Source: Blasia pusilla
Taxonomy: Eukaryota; Marchantiophyta; Marchantiopsida; Blasiales
Reading direction: 5' to 3'
Assembly: GCA_050084515.1 (NCBI GenBank)
Contig: CM114272.1
Span: 18,786,001-18,850,000 of the forward strand
DNA: 64,000 nucleotides
Shown: positions 32,738 through 44,682 of the stretch, in pieces
Layout of the letters: each line of letters begins with the position of its first letter
How positions within the stretch are numbered: the stretch's first letter is position 1
The notes under the pieces: model-generated
Database searches by the model: none
Told to the model about the DNA's origin: nothing
What the model saw: only the letters and a program-made list of their open reading frames with translations
Made by a program: the position numbers and the translations under genes

Positions 32738-34471
32738 AGCTACACTCTACTGAGCTCGATCCAAGGATTTCCACCTACGTCCTCGGAACTGTAGAATCTC
32801 AGCACTGCGATGCGCAGGTTGGCACGGCCCCGCTCCTTATGTGCTGCCCTCCACCACCTCGTCAGATACCATCCGAGCTGAGCGCTCCGGCGCTAAATTG
32901 CGAACTTCCAACTCTACTTGCATCTGCCTGACGCCCTTTCCCAATCCCAGGTACAGCGAATACGAGTAAACAAATTCCTTTATTCATTGATCGATTGAGA
33001 GAGAGAAAGGAAGAGGGAGAGTTTTGCGATCGGTAATGGCGGATGAGTAGTTAGAGTTCCCTTTGACGTCTTTCCCGGTCCAGCTCTTCCAGTGCTGGCA
33101 AGTGACGATATTCGATAAGAGAGAGGGCAGACGCATGGGACCCACAAGTCCGGAAAGATGGATGAGTTGGCTGAGATTTCTCGTTTCTTTTCTTCACGAA
33201 ATCGGTTGGTTCCTTCCATACGGCCTATCAATAAAATAAATTAGAGGCACCATTCTCATGCATCATGTATTGCCCACTAAGGGACTAATCATATTGCAGG
33301 AAAAAAAATCTTGTTGTTTTCTGTTGGTTTGTCACATGTCAAAGAGACATTTATCAAGAAGGCACTCTCCAATAATATAGGTTTTGTCTCAGTCTTTGAG
33401 AGGGGTGGGAAAGAAAAGAATTAGTTTACTAGTGTGGAGGATTCGCGGATAGCCTAGACATGTCTAGAGGGAAAAAAAATCGAAAGCCATAAAAGCCACC
33501 CTGCAGGCATTTGTTGTTGTTTGGAGCCCGGGTGGATTCGAACTCGGTCAACCGAGCAGCTTGGACATGGGGAGGCAAGAGAGGGGGATCTAACGAAAGA
33601 AGAAGCCCGGGCGGATTCGAATTTGGGTTGCCCACTATGTTGGCAGGAAAAGATCGACCACATTGACCTAGCATTAGTTCTTGGTCATAAATAGGGGCTT
33701 TTGTTATCTAGTAATGGAATAATATTTTATTATTTGCCCGGATCTTATGCCCGCTGCAGCCAATCCTGAGTTTGAAAAGGTTTTTTAAAAAATGAAAAAA
33801 AATTAAGATTGGAAACATAGCTTAATACACTTGATTTTGTGAATATTTTTTTATTTTCCTAATTTTTTTAAATGGAAATTTCCAACTCTAATAATAGGTA
33901 AATTTTCAATTTTTTAGAGAATTGAAAAATCAAGAAGAATTCATTGAAATGATTTTTTTAAATCTAATCTCCCTTAAAAAATTAGATAAATATAGTTTTT
34001 TAAATGAAAGAGAAAATATTTGAAAAATAAATAATTCTAAACTCTACTTCCAAAAAATCCTCCCCTCCCATCCTCATATACCCTCTTTTCTCATAATTTA
34101 ACTATCCCCTCAACGCCTTTAATTCTTTTTTCCTTAAAGGGACACATGCCATTAGTATAAATATCCTCAAAGAACCCATGTCACCTCGAGAAGACTCCTC
34201 TTGTAAGTCCATCCTAGTTAATAATATAAATATTGCTAGTAAGTTGCTCGTATTGTGGACATGAATACACATTATTCTTTTAATTTAACGATTACTCCTT
34301 ACCTTCTTTCTTAACTTAATTCCTTCAAATGAAACATGTCAATAGAAAAGGAGTCCTCAAGGGACAAGTGCCAATTACAAAAGGAGAGACTTGTAAAGCC
34401 ATCCTCTCTTAATAGTATAGAATAATCCAAAATGCATATGCCACCAAATGATCCTTTTGGGTAGTCAAAGT
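32738..34471. other. Intergenic: promoter side, then AT-rich DNA
   Basis: 32738-33230 has moderate GC and no recognised frame; it may be the upstream region of the MGCCGS gene. 33240-34471 is AT-rich with poly-A/T runs and no gene. Two copies of an AGCCCGGGYGGATTCGAA motif lie at 33525 and 33604. Confidence 0.45.
33525..33621. repeat. Paired tRNA-B-box-like motif
   Basis: AGCCCGGGTGGATTCGAA (33525) and AGCCCGGGCGGATTCGAA (33604) are direct repeats 79 bp apart. Read on the minus strand each gives TTCGAATCCRCCCGGGCT, like a tRNA T-arm/B box. No complete cloverleaf or clear A box is present, so a SINE fragment is more likely than a tRNA gene. Confidence 0.4.
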
Positions 34472-34598
34472 TGTCGCGTGCGTATGGATCGCTACACAAC
34501 ATACTTCACTGTCACCGAACACACACATAAACACGCACGATCCCATGCTAACTCATGACATCCAAACAACGAGACAAGAAGTACCAAAATATCTCCAA
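34472..34598 (-). repeat. E4 outer terminal block A2
   Basis: Minus strand TTGGAGATATTTTGGTAC to CGCACGCGACA. Same block as A1 with scattered substitutions; unrelated AT-rich DNA lies beyond it. Confidence 0.88.
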
Positions 34599-35096
34599 TA
34601 AAATAAGATCCAATTTCTCTCATAACACCATAATTCTCACATGTCTCTCTCAATGTCAAACCAAACCCACTCTCCTAATGAGAGACTTGGGTTGCACACA
34701 CAAGGCAAGACCACAGCTCCGCCGCCTCATGTCAAGAGGTTCAACAAAGAGATAATAAGCTCTCAAGCTCTCTTTCCTTGAGGTATATCCCTCCCCTCTC
34801 CCAAGCTCTCTCCATGGTAACCTATGCTCCCAAATCACCTCCTTGGCTTTTGACCTGATGTAGGAGGTCAAGGGCCACTTACCAAAAATAGAAAATAGAT
34901 CATATACTCAAAATGGTACTTAACTTAAATAGTAAGTTTCTCAATATGGCTCCAAATGAGCCAAAACGAAGGGGAAACCTGCTCTCTCAGGTTTCTTGGG
35001 GCCTTAGTAGGTCATCCTCAACCTACTAAGTTTGTCCTCCACTACTCACGATGGCGCTCTACTAGATCTCACCGATCTATCCTAAAAGACGTGACA
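34599..35096 (-). repeat. E4 terminal block B2
   Basis: Copy of B1 (44169-44682), TGTCACGTCTTTTAGGATAG to GGATCTTATTTTA on the minus strand. It is followed by A2 here, but by the leader (CAAAGAGAGAATG) in B1. Confidence 0.9.
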
Positions 35097-35098
35097 AT

Positions 35099-35226
35099 TA
35101 TCGTGCGCACACACATAGCTACACAACATACATCGTTGTCACCGAACACACACATAAACACGCACGATCCCATGGTAACTCATGGCATCCAAACAACAAG
35201 ACAAGAAGTATCAAAATATCCCCAAT
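35099..35226 (-). repeat. E4 internal terminal block A1
   Basis: Minus strand ATTGGGGATATTTTGATAC to GTGCGCACGATA, separated by two bases (AT) from TGTC of B2. It lies after the integrase 3' region. Confidence 0.88.
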
Positions 35227-35495
35227 CAACCCCTAGTTGGTGGTTAGGTCCCTCTAACTCCATATAGCCATCTATCCCTACCTACCATGACATACATCTC
35301 TTGGACGCTAAGAGCAAGAAGGCCAGGTGGTCATGTGGCCCCATCGTTAATCTCCTTCTTGTCATCCATACACAGACACAAGTCGGAATGTAGAACTACC
35401 TGCTCTATGTACATATGGGATACATCCATCATCCCTGAGAAACCCTAGTGAGAGGTGGCGTCAAACATATCATATGCCATCCTCTCGAACACCCA

Positions 35496-36800
35496 TCACA
35501 AACTAGCATAGTGGCGTTCACCACACGCAAAACCACACAACATACACCGTAAGCCTGCAAGAACCATTATTAAGCTCGGATCAATTATACCGTCAATGTT
35601 TGGAAGATGACATGGCGCACAGTTACGCACATGATCCTTCCAAACAATACCATCGCATCCCTCTAATAACATAACACCAGATGGCAAAACCTCACGCACT
35701 CTCAAGATGGTGCGCCCTGCAGTTACATCCAATGTCGTGGGTGCCCTCTATTGCAAGTAGACATAGTCTCCTTGATGAAACCTCTGAATAGTAGGTCGAT
35801 AATCACCTCCCTGAATAGTTGCATACCTCAACCTATCCCAATGTTGCGCAATCACCAAGTTCTCAAACGCCATGGGAATCACTCTCCGAAACAAATTAGC
35901 CCTCTAAGAACATACTCGCATCAATACATCAGGGTCATCAAGGTTCAACACCTCACCAACATCTCGACAAATGGCCGCAGGTAAATCTAGCTCTCGGCCA
36001 TTAAGCAACAAGTACGGTGAGAAAGACGTTAAGGATGTCTACCTGTTGAATCTGTATCCCATCGCCAACCACGGAAACTGAAGGTCCCAATCTCCTAGGT
36101 GACCTCTCTGCAAGCCATATTTGCATAGTCCTCTCTTCACCGTCTGCACAACCCGCTCCGCTAGTCCATCCGTCTTAGGATGATCTCGCAAAGTAGTGCA
36201 GTGGTCGATCAGTGTCTGATCACACAAGGCCTCAAACTTCCCGCGGAACTTTGTACCAAGGTCTGTCTATATCTGAGCTGGTGCATCGTAATGACTCGGC
36301 GATTAATCTAGGAAGGCATACGCTACTCCCTCACTCATTTTTCAGGCAATGCAACCAACTCTATCCACTTTGAGAAGTGCTCGACCATCACCAACACATA
36401 ACGACTATGGCGCTTCGTCAAAGGCAAAGGTCCTGCAAAATCCAAACTCCATCTATAACCTAAACCAATGATCGAAAGTGGATGCAATTGTGGAGTCGGA
36501 GCATTGAACGATGCTCGGACTCGATCACACACCATGCATCTGGCAACAAACTATTGAACATCAGCCTGCATACCTCGCCACCAATATAGAATCTGGAGCA
36601 AGTTGTACGTCCGCTTCACTCCAAAATGACCCAACTCCTCGTGGGCATGACCCACCAAACGTGCTCTCTACGAAGGATGAGGCACTACACGCACTCTACC
36701 ATTCTCCCACACTCGCAACATATGTGTGTCCTCCCACCGGAACCGTCTGGCTCGTTGTAGGATCCAATCCCGCTCTCTAGCACCAACTGTGCTCGCGACG
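35496..36800 (-). pseudogene. E4 integrase
   Basis: Pieces in several frames: the H2C2 finger around 36540-36800, CDRVRASFNAPTPQLHPLS and SLDFAGPLPLTKRHSRYVL (36335-36535), a second-Asp region broken near 36270, DGLAERVVQTVKRGLCKYGL (36039-36227) with the catalytic Glu, and the tail VTAGRTILRVREVLPSGVML to CHLPNIDGIIDPS (35496-35732). Frameshifts separate all of them. Confidence 0.87.
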
Positions 36801-38480
36801 CTGCCAGTATGCAGGTACTCCAAGACCAATCCATCGTCATGAATGTCTTGGCCACCTGTCGTCTCCTCACCGGCCTCTGGATCTAAGGACTCTCCATCAA
36901 ACCTCACCATCGAAGTCTTAGCAATCTGGCTCTCCATAGCCAACAAGCCCAAATAAGCTGATGCATGCCATCCTAGCACCAACTCCTCATCACTCTCACC
37001 ATGCCAATGAGCTCTAGTTGTATCTAGCTGCCTCGAGCATGGGTTGTGACTCAAACCATCTGCATCCCGGTTGAGCATCCCAAGTCTATGCACCACTTAG
37101 AAGTCATACTCCTGCAACAAAAGAGCCCACCTTGCAAGCGTCCCTATAAGCTTATCGGACTCCATCAACCACTTAAGTGGCTGATGACAATTAATGATGG
37201 TAAAGGGATTTCCGAATAGCTAACATCTAAAATGTGCGACAGCCCACACTGCAGCCAAGCACTCATCCTCATACGAGCTATACTTCGCCTCTGCAATGTT
37301 GTTCGAGCAACTAGCGTAAGCCACCACGAACTCTCTACCATCATCATCATGCTAGGTGAGTACGGCTCCAAGCCCCAACATGCTCCAATCGATATGCAAT
37401 TGGAAAGGACACCCCCTGATCGGTCTCCTCAATATGGGCGTGGATGTCAATCTGTCCCTGAGCATCTAAAATTCTCTCTCTTGCTCATCCCCCCAATGCC
37501 ACTCCTAATCCACCTTTGTCATCAAGGTTAGCGGCTTCGCAATCGAACTGAAACCCTTGACGTACCGTCGATAGAAGTTCACCAATCCCATGAATGCACA
37601 AACTCGACTCACATCTGTAGGGCATGGAATGAGTGAAATAGCCTCTACCTTCGTCGTTTGTACACCAAGGCCCCCTGGGTATATTGTATGACCCAATTAC
37701 TCAATCTGATCGTAGAAGAACTTGCACTTGCCTGGATGTAGCTTCAGCCCAAGTAATTGCAATCGTCCAAACACCTCCTCTAGATGTCGCTCATGCTCCT
37801 CAACCGTGGCGCTAAATACTACGATGTTGTCAATATAACACCTTGCAAAATCCAGACCTGCCAAGATCCTATCCATGACCCTCTGAAACTCAGCCGGGGC
37901 GTTCTTTAACCCGAATGGTAAGAACCGCCACTAGTATAAACAATCCTTCCCATGAGGATCGATGCCCCAAAATGCCGTCCAATCCGATAGGCAGCTGATG
38001 GTATCCTACTTGCAAATCCAATGAACTGAAGACCTTTGCAAGCCCAATCGTATCAAAGATCTCCTCAGGAGGCATGGCGTACCTATCGGACTTTGTCTGC
38101 CGATCGATAGGTCGGTAACCTCCTCACCTCTGCCTATCCGTCCAGTTGCCATGCACATCCTTCTTGGCGGGCATGATAGTGGCAAATGCATACTCTCCAT
38201 GCAACATCTCCACTAGGCCTGTTCCAACCAAGTCCTGGCTTCTATTCCGAATCAGAGCCCTCTCCATATCACTGTACCTATAGGATCGTGGGAAGATCGG
38301 CGTGTCACTCGACAACTCAATGCAGATCCCTGGACCCTTTAGCGTATCCAAAGCATGCATACTAAATGCAAAACAGCTCCTATAACTCCTAAGGAACTGG
38401 TGTATCCGGCGCCGCTCTCCTCCTATCAACTAAGGGCCCATATATGGCTCCCAAGTCTCCATCGTGACTACAATAGGACT
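36801..38480 (-). pseudogene. E4 reverse transcriptase and RNase H
   Basis: RT starts near 38480 with ETWEP and continues in frame 38124-38429 (RSYRSCFAFSMHALDTLKGP, PAKKDVHGNWTDR). The catalytic site near 37820-37850 reads CYIDNIVVF, so the second Asp of YxDD is Asn. The thumb (VSRVCAFMGLVNFYRRYVKG) is at 37505-37696. RNase H follows with TDHQ-like and NRDADGLSHNPC segments (36668-37096). Multiple stops and frame changes make it inactive. Confidence 0.87.
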
Positions 38481-38600
38481 CTCCGACGCGGGTGTTGGTG
38501 GTTGCTATGGTGCAACCCCGTCTCGGACAATAGAACTCTCATCTCCATGTGCAGTACCAGGAACCACACTCGATGTTGTGGCTATCATCTCCTAGCATAC

Positions 38601-39745
38601 CTACAAAACATCCCAAGAAGTCCAAGGGTATCTCTCCTGTTCACCCCTCGTGTATTGATCTCCTTGGGTCTCGCCCCCAGCCGGTGCCTCAACCGCCTCG
38701 GTAGGCATGGGGCTCACCAACGCAACAACTGTGATCTGTCGCATCCTCAAACGACGTTGCTCAGCTACTCCTAAGCTGAAAATCCATGTTAAGCAGTTCA
38801 GGTCCATCGCCTGACCCAAGACATGACGTTGTGATGCCTCTGATAGTGATGGTATTGCCATCTCTCCTGTGGGGAATCCCATCTCTCGCTCTCGCTCATC
38901 GGCATTGGGCTCCACCAACCTCTGTACTTGGTCATCCCAAACCAAGCCAGGTCCGACCTCCTTGAATGCATAGGAAGCGAGAAAACTCACCAATATGGAA
39001 AAGGCTGCCCGTGGCGTGCCAATCTTGTTGACCACAGTCAACGGAGGTCAATTATCTAGCCTCACTGCCTGTGATTGACGGCCCGGATCCAATAAAGAAT
39101 CCACCAACAAATCGGAGGGGCGCTCCACTCTTGCATATGCCCTCCATAACACCTCGTGTGGTACCAAGTTGGTCCACCACAGATGCGGGCGATGTGCTCG
39201 TGAACGCACACTCGCCGCATCTAACAACACTGCCAAGCCTATCCATGCGCACAATTGATGTGCACTCGTCACCATGCGGGACCTCGAATTGCCCAAAATT
39301 GGCACATTCTCCAAAATATATGCTGGAGAACAAGGCTCATGCTCCTATAAATGTCGCAAGATCGGCATCATCTTCCAAAACAACCTGGACCGAGTGTCAG
39401 CTAACCCGCTACCTCGTCCAGCACTCAATTGGCCATGACACGGCCAACCAGCAATGACCAAGTCTATGGTCCCTACCCGCTCCAAGTCCTGCACCCCCAA
39501 CAATGAAATGTCCTCGATAAGAAACTCTGGTAACTCTGAATGGCGGACGCAGACAACAAGTCAGGGAAACGAAGGCGTAATAGCGCCACATGGTGAAGTG
39601 AAGCGCGCCTCGCAACATCATCAATCTCCACATACAGGTACTGTTGCATGCCCACTCGAGTGTGCAAAAACAGCAGCTAACCCAATGTTGATCCCTCCAA
39701 AGTGATCCAACATCTGAATACCCTTCTCTGGGATGCACCACACAA
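38601..39745 (-). pseudogene. E4 cytosine-C5 DNA methyltransferase domain
   Basis: Motif I reads MLDHFGGINIGLAAVF (about 39680-39725). A DDVARRASLHHVALLRLRFP segment follows at 39560-39620. Motif IV is the best preserved in the window, IDLVIAGWPCHGQLSAGRG then LADTRSRLFW (about 39395-39475). Motif VI is AYILENVPIL (about 39300-39330), motif VIII SRAHRPHLWWTNLVP (about 39150-39200), motif IX VEPNADEREREMGFPTG (about 38870-38925) and motif X RHVLGQAMDLNCLTWI (about 38790-38840). The set and order match the Dnmt family, closest in my reading to Dnmt3. Motifs VI-VIII and IX-X lie in two long frames; frameshifts break the front half. It lies between protease and RT. Confidence 0.92.
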
Positions 39746-40199
39746 TCGGGGTGGTGTCCAAAGGGGTCATAGGAGCACTTCTGCCTACTTGGGGTTCTTC
39801 TGACCCGTCACACTCTGGTGCAAACGCCTCGCTCCACACAATCTGCACATGCTCAGTGGCTAAGCGTCGAAGCTCCTCAGTCGAGCCCCAAAGCGGCACC
39901 TCTCCTCCACGGATTGATGCGGAAACCATGACACTCCTCTCCATAGAAATGTCAGGATTGGAAGTATCCTTTGCATGGACATGTCCCTCAATCAAATCAC
40001 TAGGCCAAGTGATGGCACTGCTAAATGCTGCTAAGGTCGCCATCTCTCTTGGCCGTCCCTCAATCACTGCACCTGTGAATCGAATGGGTAATGAGCTAAG
40101 ACGCCCATCAACTGACTGCCATCTTGGTCTGTAGGACGCTGACTCCTCCCAATAATCTAGGGAAAACCCCATCGGGTATAACACTGCTCCACCAACCAA

Positions 40200-40571
40200 G
40201 ACGTCGTAGGACTCTACATCAGTCATTATCGCCTTGGCTTGCACCACGGTTTCATCTGTAGGATGACATGGGCAAATCCTCACCATGACCTCATGTCGGG
40301 TGATATACTATGTGGTACTTGCTCCATCTAAGGATGTGTGTATCCAGAATGGACAACGCTCCACATCAGCTCTCGTCAAACCCAATCCTCTTAATGATGC
40401 TTTCGCCAACTTCAGGGGTTGCGCTCCTGAATCCAACAAGACGCGCTGCAGACTAAAACCTCTACCTCCAGGACTCACCAATTGGAAGACCTCTCCCCGA
40501 TTATCTAGCACCACAACACCAGGAGAAACCATGGCACGCTCTATTGCGGGTCTAGCGAGCCTCTCCGCCAT
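40200..40571 (-). pseudogene. E4 aspartic protease
   Basis: LVSPGGRGFSLQRVLLDSGA gives the active-site D-S-G, followed by LGLTRADVERCPFWIHTSL and, in the next frame (39621-40286), VRICPCHPTDETVVQAKAIM and YDVLVGGAVLYPMGFSLDYW. The second part resembles the substrate-flap half of retropepsins. The 221-codon frame runs on into methyltransferase motif I, showing that the two domains belong to one polyprotein. Confidence 0.8.
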
Positions 40572-40999
40572 CCTAGCAGCCGCAGCCTACCATGAATCTG
40601 ACGTGGACGGCTCGAGCATCTGCTCCAAGGGCACGTCCATCACCTCCTCTACAATCACCTCTGAACGTGATGCAGGAAATCCAACTCCACACTCACTTAG
40701 CGTAGCGGCCAGTCAAAAAACCTCAACGGTCGTACCTCCCAACCTCATAACATCGGAAGCAGAAAATAAAGGAGCGCGGTACATAACGGTGGCCGCCCCC
40801 AACAACGTGCTCGACACATGCCCCTCCTGAGCATCAACAATAAGAGTCTTCGCACTTGCTTCTCCCATCGCCCTACGTGCCTGCACACCAACAACATCAC
40901 TGACTCTCCAGAAATGTTGATCAGAACCCATTTATGGGATCCTCATCGCCTTGGACAACATGAAAGACTGAGGAAGCCTACTATGTTTCTTGGCTTCCC

Positions 41000-42460
41000 C
41001 TTGCTGTGGATCCAACTCTGCCACTGGTCCAAGCATCACAATTGCGGTGGTCTTCATCTGGGCAACCCCGCATATCCAACCAGGATCCTCCATATCTCTG
41101 GCTGCTACATATGATGCCACGGATCCGGGATCAGGTAATCTCAATGCCATAGCAGCAATCTGCTCCTTTAGCTGTTGTATCTGAGCAGCCATCCTAGCCT
41201 CGTGCCCAGCGTCTCCCTCGACGCGACTAGGCGGTGGGACTCTACCTCCTCCATGGGAAGCTCTACCACCTTGTCGGGCAACTCCAGCTCCTCGTCCCCC
41301 AAGGGTACCACCTGGTGCACGATCTCTTAGCCCACCCGGACCGGCTACTTGCTCTGGCGCCCTCTCTGGCCCTTGGTCCGGACGTAACGTAGGGTGTAAA
41401 CTAAAACACTTGATGCATGTATGACCATACCTATGACAATAGTCACACTAATAACCTCTTGGTGCAGCACCATCTCCTCCTCCATGCTGAGGCACACGTC
41501 CATGACCCTGACGAGTGCAATCGCGCTGATGATGGGCTCCACCACATGACCAACAAGTAATCATAGGCGGTTGCTGTTGAGCCGCATATGAAGGCGCAAG
41601 TCTCTGTGGCACGGCCTCTCAGTATCCTCCCTGAGCTCGTGGTACCACAATCGACCTATCTCGGAGTCCATATTGCTGCACTGGTGGTGCAGATAATCGT
41701 GACTGCTCTCGCCCAGATCCCATGATGGCTACGCTCTCCTCCAACATGTTGCGCTCAATGTTCTCGTCAATCCTAAAAAAATCTCTCAATGTAGGGGAGG
41801 TGTTCAGAAGGAGCACCCCTTCCCGCATCCGTGTCCGTAGCGTCCGGTCCAGCATTATGTACCATGACTGGATAGCCTGAGCCTCTGTCACCCCTGAGTG
41901 ATGTTGATCAACTAGCGCAAGCGAGTGTAAGCCTCACGCAAACTCTCACCGGGCACCTCTAGAAGTTGTGGATGCTCCGCAACTTCTCCGTCTGTACCCC
42001 TTGGTAGCTCGCCCTAAACTCAGCCAAGAACTCAACCACGAGGTTGAACCTGGGACGAACCTGACTAGACGGTGCAACTACTCCAGTGCGAGTGACCCCT
42101 CCTAAAACAGCATTTTTGGAAGAGGAAGTAGCCTCTCCTGACTCCTCCTCCTCATTTGGGAATGGTTCCGTCCATGACACATAGCGTGGGTCATAGTAGA
42201 GTCGCCATGCCTCAATCTCCTGGGCATATCTATGAGAGAACTCTTGGTAATCGTCCATGGGCGCCCCCTCTAAATGCTATAAACAGGTTGAGCTCTCTAG
42301 AGTTCCTAGTCCGCTATGAGTCACACCAACTCCTAAACTCCGCAATGAAGTCGTGTAGCGCTATAGTGCCTACAACACCCAAAAACTCGGTCGTCCATCT
42401 CGTACGCCCAACTGGTAGGACCACTCAATGTGTATGGTGGATCACTAACACACTCCTCTA
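41000..42460 (-). pseudogene. E4 gag
   Basis: Capsid-like pieces MDDYQEFSHRYAQEIEAWRL and YQGVQTEKLRSIHNF (41959-42258), then TEAQAIQSWYIMLDRTLRTR (41619-41891). Zinc knuckles near 41500-41560 (CWSCGGAHHQRDC) and 41420-41460 (CDYCHRYGHTCIKC, with a stop nearby) follow. A short helical segment, AAQIQQLKEQIAAMALRLPD (41130-41192), may form a coiled coil. Matches E3 and E5 gag in order. Confidence 0.85.
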
Positions 42461-44168
42461 TATGCTCTCCCTCGTCTGAAGACGACACAAAGGAGATCGA
42501 GGTGGTCTCTCGCGTGGAGACCCTCGAAACCTCGCACCACTCTGGGTAAACCCTCGAGAGCTACTCTCAGGTCTACTACCTCGCCTCTCAAAATCCCGAA
42601 AAGATGTCGTGATCGCCCTCGTGCCCCTCTCACATGATCACTCTCAATCTCGCGAGTAATCCCTCAATCACTCAAACTAAACATGCCGCACTCATCTTCA
42701 CTCTCCCACTAAGACGTGTGGTGTGCGGCAACAAGCAGCGTGGTGCGGAAAATCAACCGATCTATCGTCTCATCGACAAACCATCATCAACTTTGGACAT
42801 CCCACACAGGTCTATGTACCCTAAACCCATACATCATCGATGCTCCTAGCATCAGCACGAAACCCAATATCCCAAATAACTTCCCAATATCCGGAAATCC
42901 CTCACACGTGCAAAGTAAGAGACCAGAATGGGTAATCTGACAATAATGTCGATGTTGCTCCTCGGCAACTGCAAATCTCAATCCCAACTTGATCGTGAAG
43001 ACAAATCCTCCAATCAGCAAGTCGTACTCCTCTTGCATTGACGTTGCTCAAACCTCCTCGATGTGCTGTGCAAGTCCAACGGTCCGGTGCAGCACTGGCG
43101 GCACGGAACGGCTACAAACGGCACGGCACTCGGCGGCATACCCTCCTCAATCAGAAATTCACATGCTCTACACCTTAGTGAAGGAGCGGCTCCGCAATCA
43201 AGATGGTGCGGTGCGGCCACAGCGGCACGGCGCGGCAATTGGCGGCGCGTTACGGCTACTGGCGTCACGGCACGGTATTCAATCACCGTTGAGCGGCTAC
43301 CAATCCCAACATAGCAACATGAAATGAAAACTCAAACACCATAACCCAAGGTCACCTACCATCACTGATTGATGACGAAACTATGATGACGGTGGCGGCC
43401 AAACCAAAGTACGTGGTGGCGGCGCAAGTCAAAGAATCAACGGTGGTCGTCGAAGATCCTCCACTCCGTATTGGCGGCAATGGCAACCAAAAGGTGGACA
43501 ACGGCCGAACGCGGCTTTGAGCAGCGTTGGGCAACGGCAACGGCCGATGGTGGATAGTGGACGGTGGACCGCTGATGGTGACTATGACGGCGATGGCCGC
43601 CGCCGGCGCAGCGGCTGGTTTAGGGTTTGAACAATTTAACCCTAAAAATCGCCTAGCAATGGCAGTTTTGCAAGATTGACCATAACTTTTTGCTCGCAAC
43701 TCCAAATTGTACACTGTTTATTGCACAGCCTGCACAGCTTTACAATCTATGACAATATGAATAAATATTTGGAAAAAAAAATTTCAGTAAAAACTGAAGG
43801 GGACTGTCATAAAGCCCAATGTCTCTTTCTCCTACACAAAATTTTAGCAGCGCTTCCGCGCTGATTTCTCCCAACAAAAATATAAAACATGTGAGAACAC
43901 AAATCAATAAGCTATATGGTGCTCTCGAGAGCACTCGTATGGGGAAACCCGCCCCATACTCGATCCCTATCAAAAATTTGGCATCGCTTCCGTGCGCCAC
44001 TCTTCCACACGAAAAATTGGCAAAGGAAACATCACAAGTAAGCGGCTCTTGCTCCGGTGAGCACTCCCATGAACCGCTGAACGGGGAATACGATCCCCAA
44101 CCTGAAAAACCAGCGAGTGAATAGCGAGCTCTCCCATTAAGCTCTCTCACTCACTCATTCTCTCTTTG
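42461..44168 (-). other. E4 leader
   Basis: Starts CAAAGAGAGAATGAGTGAG after B1 and matches the E5 leader (49318-50900) along its length, including a GC-rich tract of GCGGC/ACGGC words (43060-43290) and a frame at 42787-43038 (EEYDLLIGG) partly conserved with E5. Confidence 0.75.
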
Positions 44169-44682
44169 TAAAATAAGATCCAATCTCACAACACTATAGT
44201 TCTCACATGTGTGCACTCTCATATGTCTCTTTTAATGTCAAACCAAACCCACTATCCTAATGAGAGGCTTGGTTTGCACACACAAGGCAAGCAAGACCAT
44301 AGCTCTGCCGCCTCATGCCAAGAGGTTCAACAAAGAGATAATGAGCTCTCAAGCTCTCTCTCCTTGAGGTATATTCCTCCCCTCTCCCAAGCTCTCTCCA
44401 TGGTAACCTATGCTCCCAAGTCACCTCCTTGGCTCTTGACCTGATGTAGGAGGTCAAGGGCCACTTACCAAAAATATAAAGTTGATCATATACTCAAAAT
44501 GGTACTTACCTAAAATAGTAAGTTCCTCAATATGGCTCCAAATAAGCCGAAATGAAGGGAAAACCTGCTCTCTCAGGTTTCCTGAGGCCTCAGCAGGTCA
44601 TCCTCGACCTACTCACGGTGTCCTCCACTACTCACAAAGGTGCTCTACTAGATCTCACCGATCTATCCTAAAAGACATGACA
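44169..44682 (-). repeat. E4 5' terminal block B1
   Basis: 514 bp, TGTCATGTCTTTTAGGATAG at 44682 to GGATCTTATTTTA at 44169 on the minus strand. It has no A block on its outer side and joins E8 sequence directly. Confidence 0.9.

Larger units (their letters stand above)
34472..44682 (-). mobile_element. Complete Ty3/gypsy element E4 with methyltransferase
   Basis: A 10.2-kb element reading right to left with the plan B1 (44169-44682), leader, gag, protease, methyltransferase, RT, RNase H, integrase, A1 (35099-35226), B2 (34599-35096), A2 (34472-34598). It belongs to the same subfamily as E2, E5 and E7. All coding parts carry stops or frameshifts. Unlike E3, no matching target duplication is seen: the left flank ends CAAAGT and the right flank starts TGAGT, the latter inside E8. 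One side may have been rearranged after insertion. Confidence 0.9.

Noticed and set aside
34472-44682. Retrozyme (hammerhead-bearing non-autonomous element)
   Set aside because: The elements encode full gag-pol, and I found no CTGATGA...GAAA hammerhead core in the A or B blocks.
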